Assembly: GCA_030512295.1 (NCBI GenBank)
Contig: JAULSR010000001.1
Coordinates: 1,116,001 to 1,180,000, forward strand
Source: Bombardia bombarda
Lineage: Eukaryota > Ascomycota > Sordariomycetes > Sordariales > Lasiosphaeriaceae
Reading direction: 5' to 3'
Length of the DNA stretch: 64,000 nt
In this document: piece after piece, positions 1-11,859 of the stretch
Position numbering within the stretch: position 1 is the first letter of the stretch
Layout of the letters: each line of letters begins with the position of its first letter
Position numbers and translations under genes: made by a program
The notes under the pieces: model-generated
Told to the model about the DNA's origin: nothing
Database searches by the model: none
What the model saw: the letters and a program-made list of their open reading frames with translations, nothing else

Positions 1-554
1 ATGGATGTAAGAGGGGAATATGAAAAATGTTGAAATGTTTCTCTTTTTTCTATACTTGTCTTTTTTTCACATGATGAATGAGATTCAGAAGCGGTGTGGG
101 GGACCAGGAAACAGAAAAGGGGAGGTTTGCAGGGGCTTGTGTTTTTGTTTGCATGTCTTTTTTTGTATTCCTGTTGCTGCTTGGTTTCACGGCGTGGTCG
201 AGCAATGCATGCATGCTTGTGTGCTGACAAGCGGGCGGTCTGGTCTATACCTAGGGAAGGCGTTTTCAGGATATCAGGCAATTGTCGGGGATGGCTGGCT
301 GGATACCTATCTGTTAGTGTGTTGTTTGACTATTTCTCTAGTCAATGCTCATGCAGCACGTTTTTTGTTCCAAATAAGTAACATTGAGAATCATTTTTGG
401 GTATTTTACATCCATCAAACGTTTTGTTTGCAGTTTCACTTTCCATTGTATGTGACGCGCTCAGCTATCTTATCTCTAATGTAAATGTTACTACAGCAGC
501 AGCAGCAAGTCCTCGCAGCCACCCTAGCAACCCCCACCCGCCCAATCAACATTA
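1..554. other. Intergenic, 3' flank of RPN6
   Basis: No gene is recognised here. The open frames are short, low-complexity and lack family features. A short CAG run lies near 495-510. The segment should hold the 3' UTR of the minus-strand RPN6 gene that ends at 555. Confidence 0.5.
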
Positions 555-1982
555 TTACTCAAGCATCGAGGCTTGATTCGTGTAGAGAACGTCCACGACA
601 TTGCTGAGCTTCTCGATGGTAGCCAGTGCCGAGTCGTAGGCCACGTCGCGCTGGGTCTCATCAAAGATGATGAGGCAGCCGGCGCCTTGGTCGAGCACGC
701 CAATGATGACCTTGTCAAGAATCATCTGCGACAGCTTGCGCTCCACCTGCTGGGTGTCGAGGCCGACCATCTTTGCGATGTGGTTGATCTCGACGCGGCT
801 GAAGGGCTCAATAACCTTGATAAGGTTCTGCTCCAGCATAGCGTCGTACAGGCGGCGCAGGTGGTTGCGGATGAAAGCGTCGCTGCCGAGCTCGTACTTG
901 TACGAGGCCAGGGCGCGCTCGTATTCCTCGAGCGAGCGGTTGGCATGGGCGCGGGCGATGGCCTTCATGGCCTCGAGGGACTGGCCGGCGTACTTTGTGG
1001 CTTGCTTGGAGGTCATGAGCTGGTTGACGTCGTCGACAAGGTTGAGCATGATCTTGCAGAGCAGCATGTACTGGAGGGCGGCCTGGGCACGCTGGGGCTC
1101 GTCCTGGGTGTGGTAGCCGTCGAGGGCCTCGATGAAGTAGCTGTAGGCGGTGTTGAAGTCCTTGTCCTCGGCGTGGAGCATGCCCGACTGCATGTCGAGG
1201 TTGGCCTGCAGCAGGGGTGGCGTATAGACGGAGGCGGCACTGGTGCGGGCGCTTGTCAGGGCAGCGCGGGCCTTTGAGATGTTGCCCAGGGCGTGGTATA
1301 CCCTCGACTCGAGCAGCTGCACCTCGACGAGAACAAGCTTGTCGTCCAGCCGCTTGAGCTCGCGCAGGAGCCCGTTGATAAGTGTGAGGGCCTCGTAGTA
1401 GGACTGTTTGGCCATGAAGAGCGTCACGAGGCGCGTCTCGAGGTTCTGGCGCAGGAAGCCGCGGCGCTCAGATGTGGCCCATTCTATACATGACTTTGTG
1501 ACGGAAATCTGAATGTCGGTCGAGTTTGGTATAGCTTCGAAGAGGTCGAGCAGTTGGCGGACTAGAGGAGAGGAGAGAAACGGATGTTAGTTTGGGGAGG
1601 TGGGTGATGATAGAGCTAAAGTATAGCAGCTAGCTAGCCGGCTATAGGAAATAAGTACCTAGCTTGGCTGTCTTTGCCTTTGCAAACGACGATAGAACTG
1701 TCCGGCTCTTGGTTACCAAGCTCACAAGCTCTGTTGCGTTCCTGTGCAATGAAGGGTCAGGAAACAAGGATCAAGCGAGGGGCGAAGAGGTAGAGCCTAC
1801 TTCTCATCGCGATAGAGCTCTCCCAAGCTAATCAAAGCTGTCTCGTACTCGCGGATGGCGGCATCGGAGGTGACGGAGGGCGGCTTTGAGAGAATCTCCT
1901 TGTAGATTTCCTCGGCTTTCCGCGGATCAGCAGCAGCGAGCTTCTGCGCATCTCGCACCCTCTCGGACTCGCCCTGTGCCAT
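555..1982 (-). CDS. RPN6: 26S proteasome lid subunit Rpn6 (PSMD11)
   Basis: Rpn6 is a PCI-domain scaffold of the 19S lid that helps hold the lid to the base and the 20S core during ubiquitin-dependent proteolysis. Three exons are read: 1982-1801, 1741-1659 and 1561-555. The joins restore K-N-A-T-E and K-L-V-R-Q, giving 423 residues, the usual length of the family. The N-terminal half is alpha-helical and TPR-like (YHALGNISKARAAL, AYSYFIEALDGY). The C-terminal half carries the PCI winged helix (residues FSRVEINHIAKMVGL and VIIGVLDQGAG) and ends in the helix that packs into the lid bundle. The start is the only ATG in frame that gives the family N-terminus (MAQGESERVRDAQKLA). It is divergent from SOF1 across about 700 bp. 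Identification rests on extended family similarity. Confidence 0.95.
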
Positions 1983-2678
1983 TGCTACCGGCTTTCTGTG
2001 GTGGGTGGTGATAATGTCGTCGCTGTATAAGAGACTGTATATGTGTAACTCTGTCTGGGGTCCGTCGGAGATGGAGATGACGTTGTTATTCGTTGTCGCG
2101 TGGGAGCGTTCGCAAAGATTTGTCGTCGAAATGGTTGCTTTGGGTGGTTTGGGTGGTTTGAGTGGGAGCTGCAGTCAACTGAGCGAGTCCGGGATGGTCC
2201 AGCCTCACCCAATGATGCACCTGCAGCCCAAGCGCAGATCCAAGCTAAGAAACTAGGTTGCCGTGAGCGCGACGTAATTAGCTACCGCCAAACCCCCCTT
2301 CAGCCTTGGACTTGTGGCTAGTGAGTAGGAGTGGCGCTTGCAAACGAATGTGTGGCTGAGAGGCTAGCTAGTTGGCTAGCTAGCTAGTTTTGCAGTGGGG
2401 ATGAAGGAACCCCACAAAAGTGACATGGACAAGGGCGGTCAGATTTCCTGCCGCCAGACCCCGCCAAAATTTCTCTGGAGCAGCAACTGGAGTCTGGGCA
2501 AGACTGGCAATTCGCGGCATTCAATCCAGCTTGATCGACAGCCGGCGCAAAGAAGACCAGCTCAGCGAAATTCCCAGTCCACCGCCAGCGACGAATCACG
2601 AACTACGAACTACGAACCCGAACCGATACATCGTAATATCTCGACCAAATCTGGGATCAGGAGCACCGAATTGGCATT
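1983..2678. promoter_or_regulatory. Divergent promoter region RPN6/SOF1
   Basis: The 696 bp between the two start codons must hold both promoters. A GCTAGCTAG-type repeat lies near 2360-2390. No specific factor site is claimed, and open frames here are short and unconvincing. Confidence 0.5.
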
Positions 2679-4756
2679 ATGAAGGTACGACCATGGACAG
2701 ATGGCCATCGGAAGCTTTTTGACGCCCCCTCTGTCCTGCCCCTTCTGGAGAGTCAGAGGCAGTTCGATGGCCCAGCTCCAGCTTCAGCTTCAGCTCCAGT
2801 GGCTGACCTATTCTCCGACAGATCAAAGCACTCAGCCGAAACATTTCGGCCCAGCAAGCCCCCGGCTCAGATGTCCAGCGGGCGCCGCGCAATCTTGCGC
2901 CCGAACTACATCCCTTTGAGAGGGCCCGCGAATAGTATGTGATTGTGATTGGGCTTTGGGTATATTGCAGCAAGGTTCTGACTATGGGAAACAGCCAAAG
3001 AGCTCTTAATGCAACCAAACTGTAAGCACGAAACGATTGCTCTGACCCATGTCTGTTACTGACAATACCCAGAGAGCGCATGTTCGCCAAGCCCTTCCTC
3101 GCCCAGCTGGGGAATGGTCACGTCCAGGGCGTGTACAGTTTGTGCAAGGTTCGTGTTCTAGGAGGCTCAGAAAATCCGCCAGAAATCATGTCAACTGCTA
3201 ATTCCTCGCCAGAACAAGAGCAATCTGAGCTCTGTAGCTTCAGGCTCCGGTGACGGTGTGGTAAAGGTCTGGGACCTCACCTCGCGAGATGAGACCTGGC
3301 GTACATCTGCCCAGTAAGTCAACTCTGATCCTTGTAGCAGAACATATGTGGCTGATACAAGTTTATTGTTATCCAGCGCCAATGTTGTAAAGGGGTTGAC
3401 TTTCACCAACGACATTAAGCTCCTGTCGTGTGGTACCGATGGCATCAAGCTGTGGGATCCTTACAACTCACCAAGCGACTCTACTCCGCTCTCTTCCTGG
3501 CAAGAAGGCGGCCCGTATACGTCTCTTTCATGCCATCGATCCGGCAACAGCTTTGCCGCGTCGTCTGGCGCCGGAACCATCAACGTTTGGGATATGGATC
3601 ACAGCTCAGCGCCTCAGAAGATACAATGGCCCAACTTTACCGATACCATCACCGACGTTTGCTTCAACCAGGTCGAGACTTCGATTATTGGTGCCACCGC
3701 GACTGATCGTTCCATTCTTCTTTTCGACTTGCGGACAAATCGTATGTCGACTCTGAACCTTTTCAGACATGCTTATGTAACTGACTTTGGTTTCCCCCCT
3801 TTTTCAGTGCCCGTCTTGAAAACTGTTCTCAAGTTCGCCGCCAACCGTATCGTTTTCAACCCCATGGAAGCGATGAACATGGCAGTGGCATCAGAAGGTA
3901 AGAGTTCATTTTCTAACCAGGAGTCACCAGTTCATTATGCTAACATAACTATTTTCAGATCACAATATGTAAGCCAATATTGAGCTCATACACTAACTGA
4001 TAGGACGCAACCGCTGACCACGTGTACAGCTACTTGTTTGACGCGAGGAACTTCACAAAGGCACAAAATATCCAGAAGGGTCACGTCGCTGCTGTGATGG
4101 ATGTTGAGTTCTCTCCCACAGGAGAGGAGCTCGTCAGCGCTTCTTATGTGAGCCTACTTGTCCCCTCGTTTCACGTGTCTATTCTAACCACGTCACCCAT
4201 AGGATCGTACCGTCAGGGTATGGCGCCGTGACCAGGGACAGTCTCGCGACATTTACCACACAAAGAGAATGCAGAGGTATGTTTCACGCTTGCTAAGATG
4301 CTGTCTACTGTTGATACTAACAACTTGGTTCAGGGTATTCCGAACCTGCTGGACTATGGATTCTAAATACCTGCTCAGCGCAAGTGATGATGTATGTTCC
4401 TCGTACTCCCCCTCCTCTCTGTCACTTTCCTCTCGCGTTACTGACCCTATATCTAGGGCAATATCCGTTTATGGCGTGCCAATGCCTCGGAGCGGAGTGG
4501 GGTGAAGTCAGCCAAGCAGAGGCAAGCCCTCGAGTATAATCAGGCATTGACCCAACGTTACTCGCACATGCCCGAGATCAGACGTATTGCTCGCCACAGG
4601 CATCTGCCCAAGGTCATCAAGAAAGCCGGAGAGATCAAGCGCGAGGAGCTGGGTTCTATCAAGCGCAAGGAGGAGAACGAGAGGAAACACACGACAAAGC
4701 AGTTCGAGAAGCGCAAGAGCGAAAGAGAAAAGACAATCCTGGTCACGCAGCAGTAG
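2679..4756 (+). CDS. SOF1: U3 snoRNP WD40 protein Sof1 (DCAF13)
   Basis: Sof1 is a nucleolar WD40 protein needed for 18S rRNA processing in the small-subunit processome; its animal homologue DCAF13 is also a CUL4 substrate receptor. Twelve exons are read: 2679-2684, 2822-2934, 2995-3021, 3073-3148, 3213-3313, 3377-3741, 3808-3897, 3959-3968, 4030-4147, 4203-4276, 4334-4391 and 4457-4756. They give 445 residues, the length of human DCAF13. Diagnostic stretches are LHPFERAREYQRALNATKLER, GNGHVQGVYSLCKN and FNPMEAMNMAVASEDHNIYL, followed by a lysine/arginine-rich C-terminal Sof1 domain (about residues 350-440). The first exon is only ATG AAG and the eighth only 10 nt. The open frame across intron 1 does not match the family, which confirms the splice after codon 2. 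Confidence 0.94.
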
Positions 4757-5419
4757 CAGTAGGCTATTGGCTGAACTTTTTTCGATTCTTGCTTTTGGCT
4801 CACGTCAAGGCTCGATGATCTTTTCTATATGACTGATACCATGGTAATTGCCTTTTCTTCTTGTTTGCATTGGGCGGCGTTTTCTGTTAATACAAAATAA
4901 ATTGGTGTATGGTAACCAATCGGGTACGGGGTTCGTGTTGTTATTTACATGTTGGACTTTGAAATCAAGACCATCCGTGACCACCTGGTATATATTACCT
5001 ATTCACGAATTGGGCACGATATCTCTGACCTAGTGATTGGATATTGATTTGTAGGTTATATTGAGGAGAGAAAATGTTAGAAGTATGCATGGTATCTGGA
5101 TGGGGATATAATCCGCTCAATTAAGAATATGTTTAGATCATTTCCCCCATCCTGCATGCATGGGGCCAACACATTATTGTGGTTGATGTTGTTTCTGCAT
5201 CATCTTGATCCTACCAGCTATAGTTATTAGGCCACTCCTATCGAGACAAAACAAATCATCACCACCCATCAATCAGTCAGTCAAGTACCCTCATTTCATT
5301 CATCATAATACTCGTACAACCAGAATGCATGCACGCACGCACAAACTACACCTGCTTCCATCCATCCATCCATTCACATACAGCAAGTACCGCACGCGGA
5401 CTGATTGATACACATCACA
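4757..5419. other. Convergent intergenic region SOF1/RGS
   Basis: The 3' ends of two convergent genes meet here. An AATAAA poly(A)-like hexamer lies at 4896-4901 downstream of SOF1. GCAC repeats (about 5323-5342) and a CCAT repeat (about 5357-5372) follow. No gene is seen. Confidence 0.5.
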
Positions 5420-7006
5420 TCACAAAAACAGGTTGGCAGACGGCGCAAATAGGGACCCAACCGTCAGCGCTAATGCAATCACACCGCCCCAAACAACAGC
5501 AAAGAGAACGGTGCGGTCCTGCAGTAGCCGTAGGGCGTTATTCTGTATGGGCACCGTCTCGTCGAATATCCTCTGCATCAGCGTCTTGCGCCGATATGAG
5601 ACAGCCCACTGAGCATCAGCTTCTTCTTTTAGTGCCCCAGAACTGCTGTTGCTGCTGTTCTTCTCATCCCCGAATGTCTGCTGCTGCATGGTCATCTTGC
5701 GCAATGGACGGTGCTGGTCTACGGCGGCGGCGGCGGCATGGCTGCTATTGGTGCTGGTGTTGATATTGTTGTTGTTGTTGTTGCCTTTGCGGGAAGGAGG
5801 GAAGGTAAAGGATCTTGGATCATAATCGTGCTCGTCCTCGCTCTGGGCGGCGGCGGACCAATCTTTATCATCGCCACCACCACCGACACCGACGGTGGCG
5901 CTGTTGTTACTTCCTTGCTCCCAGGGCCGAACTTGTCGTGCGTTGCGGAAATGCAGGACGATGCAAAGACTCTTGCAGGCGGCGATGAGGATGGCGATGC
6001 CGGGCCACCAGAGAACTAGACATACGACACGGAGAAGGTTACTCTGCCGGGAAAGGATGAGGAATAGGTCGAGGCTGAAGCCGAGGAGGATGAGTATGGC
6101 GCCGACGGCGCGAAGGAAGACGGTGCGGGCGGCGTTGCTGTTGGACATGGTCCAGCGAATAAAGTTTGGATGCAAGCGAGCCCGAAGGTCGGCTTCGGTG
6201 ACGGCGAAGGCGGGTAGGAGCGCGGACGGGTGGGTCGTGTTCTGAGCGGCGCGTAGACATGCCTCTCGGTCGTGTGGCAGGAGTTTGAGCTGCCGAGGTG
6301 CGGATTCGACGATGTAGTGCTTCACGATGCGGCTGATTTCATCGCGGAAAGGCTGTATTGTGACTAGCATTCCCCGTGTTAGTGAATTAGGTTCGCAGGC
6401 TCCTCTAATACAACCTTCAGCTTGCTTACATGGTTGCCAGTCCACCCTTACGGAGTCAGTGGGGCTCATCATCGAAGCAGAGGATGGTGTTCGTGGTTGT
6501 GGTATGTTATTAAAGGAGCTCGAAGTTGATCCTTTCCTGCCCCGTTCTTCATTTGCGAAGTCTGTCGCCTGATTTTCAGATCCCATCTCCATGATAGATA
6601 TAATCTTGGTCATCTTGTCGCTGCGGGCTCTTTTGTGGCTGTAGGTAATAAAGCGCGAACTAGAAGTAGGCTCTGCTGTTCTGCTCGAGTCCCACGAGGG
6701 AGACAGGGCTTTCTGTCTAGGCAATAGATTGCTCCATCTCTGAATATAGTCGCAGTACCAGAGGAAAAATTGGAGAGACTCGGCCTTATGTTCAATGTAG
6801 TTCAGGTAGTCCGTGAAGTCGCTCAATGAGCACGGCTAGGGTTAATAATGTCAGTATACTATGAACGACAGTTTGACAAAGGAGTACAAATTACTGACAG
6901 ATGCTGTACCGTTCTTGGCCAGCCTCTCAAAGGCTAGCTCTGGTGCTATGTTTTTGTGAGAGGCCGTGGCCTTCTCCAGTTGGTGGGCTGTCTCGAAGTC
7001 CGACAT
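5420..7006 (-). CDS. Membrane-anchored RGS-domain protein (RgsD/Rax1-like)
   Basis: RGS domains speed GTP hydrolysis by G-alpha subunits; this architecture (N-terminal split RGS plus C-terminal membrane helices) is known in fungal RgsD/Rax1-type proteins. Three exons are read: 7006-6899, 6835-6430 and 6363-5420, giving 485 residues. The RGS fold starts at ELAFERLAKNGTASPCSLSD and LNYIEHKAESLQFFLWYCDY, and resumes at QPFRDEISRIVKHYI after a serine-rich insert. Likely membrane segments are at about 252-275, 282-308 and 455-475. Between the second and third lies a low-complexity region with glycine, histidine and asparagine runs. The intron 6429-6364 (66 nt, branch CTAAC) is stop-free and in frame, so unspliced reading looks like one exon. 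Frame extends upstream of the chosen ATG without another ATG. G-alpha partner unknown. Confidence 0.82.
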
Positions 7007-10000
7007 TGTGGCCACTAACAGACGCTCATTCACACGATAATTCGGGCGTTTTTCGATGTCCAGTTTCTGTGGTGTTCCTGAAGTGGACAACGGGCCGCAT
7101 TTGTACTTTTTCTTTGAAAGCAACAGCTCGTTTAGGAGATGATGATGATGTTAAAGAGAACTGCATTTGCATTGATGGGCCATCGGGATCTTCAGTACTG
7201 TGTCGAGTTGAGAACTGGAACGTGAGTAATAAAGCTCGTAGGTAGTCTTGCCAGTGGGGGCGAGAGGACTGATATCACATAGATCCATAAACAAGTAGCA
7301 GTAATAGTAGCTTCGGGCACATGTCCCCCTCAGACTCAAGTATACATTATCTAACATATAATTGGAATGGAAGCGGGAAACGATCGGAGTTGTCCACCAA
7401 TCGCTGTCTCTTGCCACTAGACTGGGACAAATTCTTGACGCTCGGCGTAGTCAAAAACCGAGAAGACGCTAGCTTCAGAAGCCGAACGAGATAATGTTTT
7501 CAAGGGGGAGGCGGCGGGTTTGGACCGGACCCCGGACGCGAGCCGCCTGATAAGCCCTGGCAAGCAAGATCTGGCTACCTAGAAAGAACAAACAGTACAT
7601 TCGTATCGGTACCATTGATCCTTGCCAGGTTCTGAACCCCAACCATATGGCCAAAATGGTGGTGAAGATCATGCCTTGCATGACCGACAGCCACGCGCAC
7701 AGCCTCTGGCAACTTAACCGGACGATGGAGCACCAAGAAGATGGAAGCGCCCAAGTGTTGAGGTAAACGACTGCTTGATCGATGGCCAGTCCGCTATAGA
7801 TCACATGGCCTGAGCCCCAGGCCCAAGGCTGTAGAATCCGGGGCGAGACCCATTATCTCCCGTCTATGGTCGGCGGTCCATGAGACGAGGAACGGGTAGG
7901 TGGTCGAGATCTGTGGCGGGTAGGCTGGGGCCACTGGGCCACTGGGCCACTGGTTTTTGGCCATTTTCTCCGTTCAAAACAATGACAGCAATGCGTTTCA
8001 GAGTGTCGGTACAGAAGCTTGGAACAGCCACACCACACACCACTCGGTCGTGCCGTGAATTGTAAAGTTGGGGCAAGACATTTGTCCATGCAAGATGCAT
8101 CCGCGTGGCAGCAAACGGGAATTGAGCTCCGTCGGTTGGCATCTGAATATCCCGTAGTTAAACGGGGCAACAAATGTCCTTCTTGGTGAATGATGGAACC
8201 TCTGAGCTTTGCTTCGTCTCAAGGCATGTTGGTAGTGAGGTCGGAAACATCACGGCATAGCTATGGCACTGTCATGCGCCGTGGGAACTGGGGGTTAGAC
8301 AACATATCACTGTGCCTTCCCCGGGCAGATTTTGGAGCCAGAACCGAGCTGTCATTGTTGATGTGGGTGTTGTTGTCATTGTCGGCGTCGCCCGTCGCCG
8401 CGTACATTGTGTAGGGGAAGAAAATAAGAAATAGAGAAAATGTGACGTGTTGAGGCAGACGACGCGCCTGCCTCGCAGCTTTCATGTTCCAAGGACTGTG
8501 CGCAATTTCTTCGCGGGAGTGCATGATCAGCGCAACGAGCCGTAGATCTTTGAAGTTTGTCCCCAATCTGCGCAGGGCATGGTAGGCGATGCACAACATT
8601 GTGAAACCATCAGCAAACCACACCACAAGGCTCAGAATTCGATACTCGAACCACTCGAATCAATGGATAGATGGGGTAAGTCTGGTTTGCTCCTTCCGGC
8701 CTTTGCTCAATTGGGAACCTTGGCACTTCATTGAGCCTTCCTTGAAAAGAACTTCAAGGTCACCGAGGTACCGCTGTTAGTGAACCTTATTCTTAATATG
8801 GCAAATTTCATCGCTCTACATGCCGTAGTAACAGACAAAGCCTAGTAGTACTTTGGCGATTTTGGGCCGCCTCCGTGGACCGTTTCACGTAGCCTTTTCA
8901 GGTGTTGAAACAGAAAGGAAGGTGGAGGTAAAGTACAGCCAGTCGATAGACATTGCCTCTCATACGCACCACGACCACGACCTGGGCTGCCACTAACCCG
9001 TTTTGGACAGGTTACTCTCACTTACAGCCAGGCTTGTCGTGAAGGTCACTAATATCCTCTTTGCAGCACAAAAAGATGATCTAAAAATGAGACAAGATGT
9101 CCAAAAAAATACATACAACACCAGGGATTCGCTGGTCGTCACCGACCCAACTACTAGTCTGGCCCTCACTTGCTTATCTAGGGCAGAGCGAACGGGATGC
9201 CGAGTTCTCAAGTGGGTATGGTCGTATGTGTCAAATCAGCACAGTATGATGGGTTATTATGAAAGTGGCTTCTCGTACAGATGTCTAATGTTCTACTGTC
9301 CGAGGGCGGTCTGTTGTACCTCTCCCGACACGACTGGTAACAGACGAGTCCCCCCAGAAATTTAAGGCGGGAAATTTAAGGTTCACTAACAGTGATGGTG
9401 CAGATTGCACTTAATCCTGTGTTGGAGTGAGAAAGGCAAGAGCAAGGCGGCACGTTCTCGAGTTTTCTCAAATGGAATGGTAGGAGCGAGAAGGAAGAGT
9501 GGATGTCGGAATGTGAGGCAAGTGCTACCGCATCGCGTAGTGAAGAAATGACAGGGAATCATCAGCTGTGAGCTAAGAATTTGATAAGACGCAACCACCG
9601 ACTAACGAATTAACCCCAACACTTCATATGTCACGGTTGCGGCGGCCTTGGATTTTATTTAACATATGTTCATGCTTTCCTTCTCTCTTGCGCCCGCCCT
9701 CCTCCAGTCAACACTCCAATAACGAGTAGACAGAGACTAGAGTAAGTGTGAGTCGGTCGTGCTCATTAACAATTATCTAACAACACGCAAACCAAGTCCC
9801 GAGATTTCCTGCCAAACGTCGAGATTTTATGACGATCAACCAACAATAATGATGAACCTTGTCGTTGTCTAAGTTTATGAAACCTCCTTGCCTGTTGCCC
9901 GTTGCCACAACCAGCTGTCTAACAAACTCCCCCCGGAATCCAGCCTCATCCACCACCACCACCACCATGACCCAACCACAACAACGAACGCCAACCATTC

Positions 10001-10329
10001 ATTACCACTGTAAAATCTTCATTATGTGCCGTGCCTCTATCCGCCAAACAAGGAGGGCATAAAAAGAAATGAATAAAAAATGTGAGGCCCATTAATGCAT
10101 AGACAATGTTGAAAAAAGACGCAACATGATGAGAGAGAAGACAAAAGTATGTGTATAAAACGCCGGTTCCCCAATGCCATATTTTCTTTGATTGCCGAGG
10201 TGTAAAAACTGAATGCGCCAGGCGAGCTAAGAACAGAATAGAGGATAGTGGAGGCGAGACCAGAGGGTAGTAGATGGCAAAACCCCAATCCGAGCCTCCT
10301 CCTAGGTGAGCCTTTTCTTTCACATATCC
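7007..10329. other. 3.3 kb intergenic region
   Basis: No gene is supported. Open frames on both strands are under 130 codons, overlap each other and show no domain. A CCACTGGG triplet repeat lies at 7931-7953 and a CAC run near 9950-9966. The left part should contain the RGS gene promoter; the right part is downstream of the GH72 gene. Confidence 0.5.
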
Positions 10330-11859
10330 TCAAAGCCAGAAGGTGAAGAAGAGCATGACACCAACCAGACCAGCGCCCATGCCAGCAATCTCCTTAGTGG
10401 GAGGGGCCGGATTGGTCGACGACGTCGACGACGAAGTCCCCGAGGCAGCGGTGGCGCTCTCCGTGACGGTGGCGCTGGGGACCGTGGTGTAGGTGCCGCT
10501 GAACGTCTCGCCGAGGGTGGGAAGGGCGACGTTGCCGTCCACCAGCCAGCCGCCCGAGGTCGCGGCGGGACACGCGCGCGTCGAGACGGACGGCTTGAAG
10601 TTGGCCTTGGCCACGCCCGTGGGGGTAGCCTTGGCCCACTGCGACTTGAGGTTGTCGAAGTCTGGGGAGATGGCGGTGGGCTTGCCGGCGCGGGTGAAGC
10701 CACCCTCGATGTTGCTACCGGTGGCAGTGGGGTCGACCTTGGGGCCGTACGAGATGATGCCGTACTCGTTGGCCTCCTCAATCCACTCGTAGATGATTGA
10801 ACCGCTCCAGTCGTTGACCATCTCGGGCCCGAAGATGGCCGCCTGGTCGTCGAAGACGCGCGGGCCGCCCACGTTGCAGCCCGTCTCCGAGAAGAAGATG
10901 GGGACGGGGAAGTTCTTGGCCTGCTCCTGCAGCACGGCGTAGCCCGAGGTGGCGTAGGTGGACGGGTCGCACCACTCGTACGAGTTGAGGGCGAAGAAGT
11001 CGATGATCTCGGACGAGTTGCCGCCGCACGTCAGGTAGTCCTGCAGCATGGGGCGCAGCTCCGCGATGTCGGCGGCCGAGTATCCGATGGGGACCTGGCG
11101 GTAACCCTTGGCATCTCGGTAGGACTTCATGTCGCGGGCGGCCGTCTTGATGTATGGTGCGACCTGGGACTCGTTGGCCCGCGCAATAATCTCGTTGCCG
11201 ACGAAGAAGCCCAAGACATTGTCATACTTGATGAAGGCATCCATGACCTCGCTGTACCTGTCATGTTGCGTCTGGTTCCACCATGGGTCGTTCTGCATAA
11301 AAAGGGGGGGTTCCAGTCAGCGAGTCAGTCCTACGAAGCACACCCGTATTTCATTTCACATCCGTACTCGAGACTTACCGGCAGGATATACGTGTCGAAT
11401 GTGTCCAGATCGATGAGGGTGTAGATTCCTGCGTCGGCAAGCGTGCTCATGCACTTGTCGTGGTTTGCCTTGGGGTCGACATGGTACACACGGATGGCGT
11501 TGGTGCCGAGCGTCTTCATCAAGTCGACATCTAGAGCACACTGCGTGGCATCCACAAGCGGATCGGCTGGTTTTCCCCAAACGTTAGACAACCGAAAAGC
11601 CAGTGCGTGGTGGTGGTGGAGATATCACCCCTGGTAGGAGCAAGCTAGACAAACTTACCAGGCGTCAATTGATATGCAACTCCTGCAGGGCCGTTAGTTT
11701 CATATAGCGCACGTGGTGGCGTCGAGATGGTGGCATACCTTTGACGAAGAATTGGGTGCCGCTGCTGGTGAAGAACTTGTTTCCCACGGCCGAGATGGTG
11801 TCTATCGCATTGGTGGCTGCAGCCCCAACCAGCACCGCCGAGAGCCAAGAAACCTTCAT
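10330..11859 (-). CDS. GPI-anchored 1,3-beta-glucanosyltransferase (GH72, Gas/Gel family)
   Basis: GH72 enzymes cut and re-ligate beta-1,3-glucan at the plasma membrane and cell wall, elongating the wall polymer. Four exons are read: 11859-11739, 11682-11659 (24 nt), 11566-11379 and 11292-10330, giving 431 residues. A signal peptide (about residues 1-18, ending ATNA) is followed by the GH72 barrel: FFVKGVAYQLTP, LGTNAIRVYHVDP, the acid/base glutamate in FFVGNE (about E145) and the nucleophile in FFSETGCN (about E247). The tail is Ser/Thr-rich and ends in a hydrophobic stretch typical of a GPI-attachment signal. There is no cysteine-rich CBM43 module, so this belongs to the GH72-minus group (Gas3/Gas5-like). 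The exact paralogue is not assigned. Confidence 0.93.

Noticed and set aside
573..1277. 234-codon open frame on the plus strand
   Set aside because: It is antisense to RPN6 exon 3, with Leu/Val/Gly-rich composition and no family.
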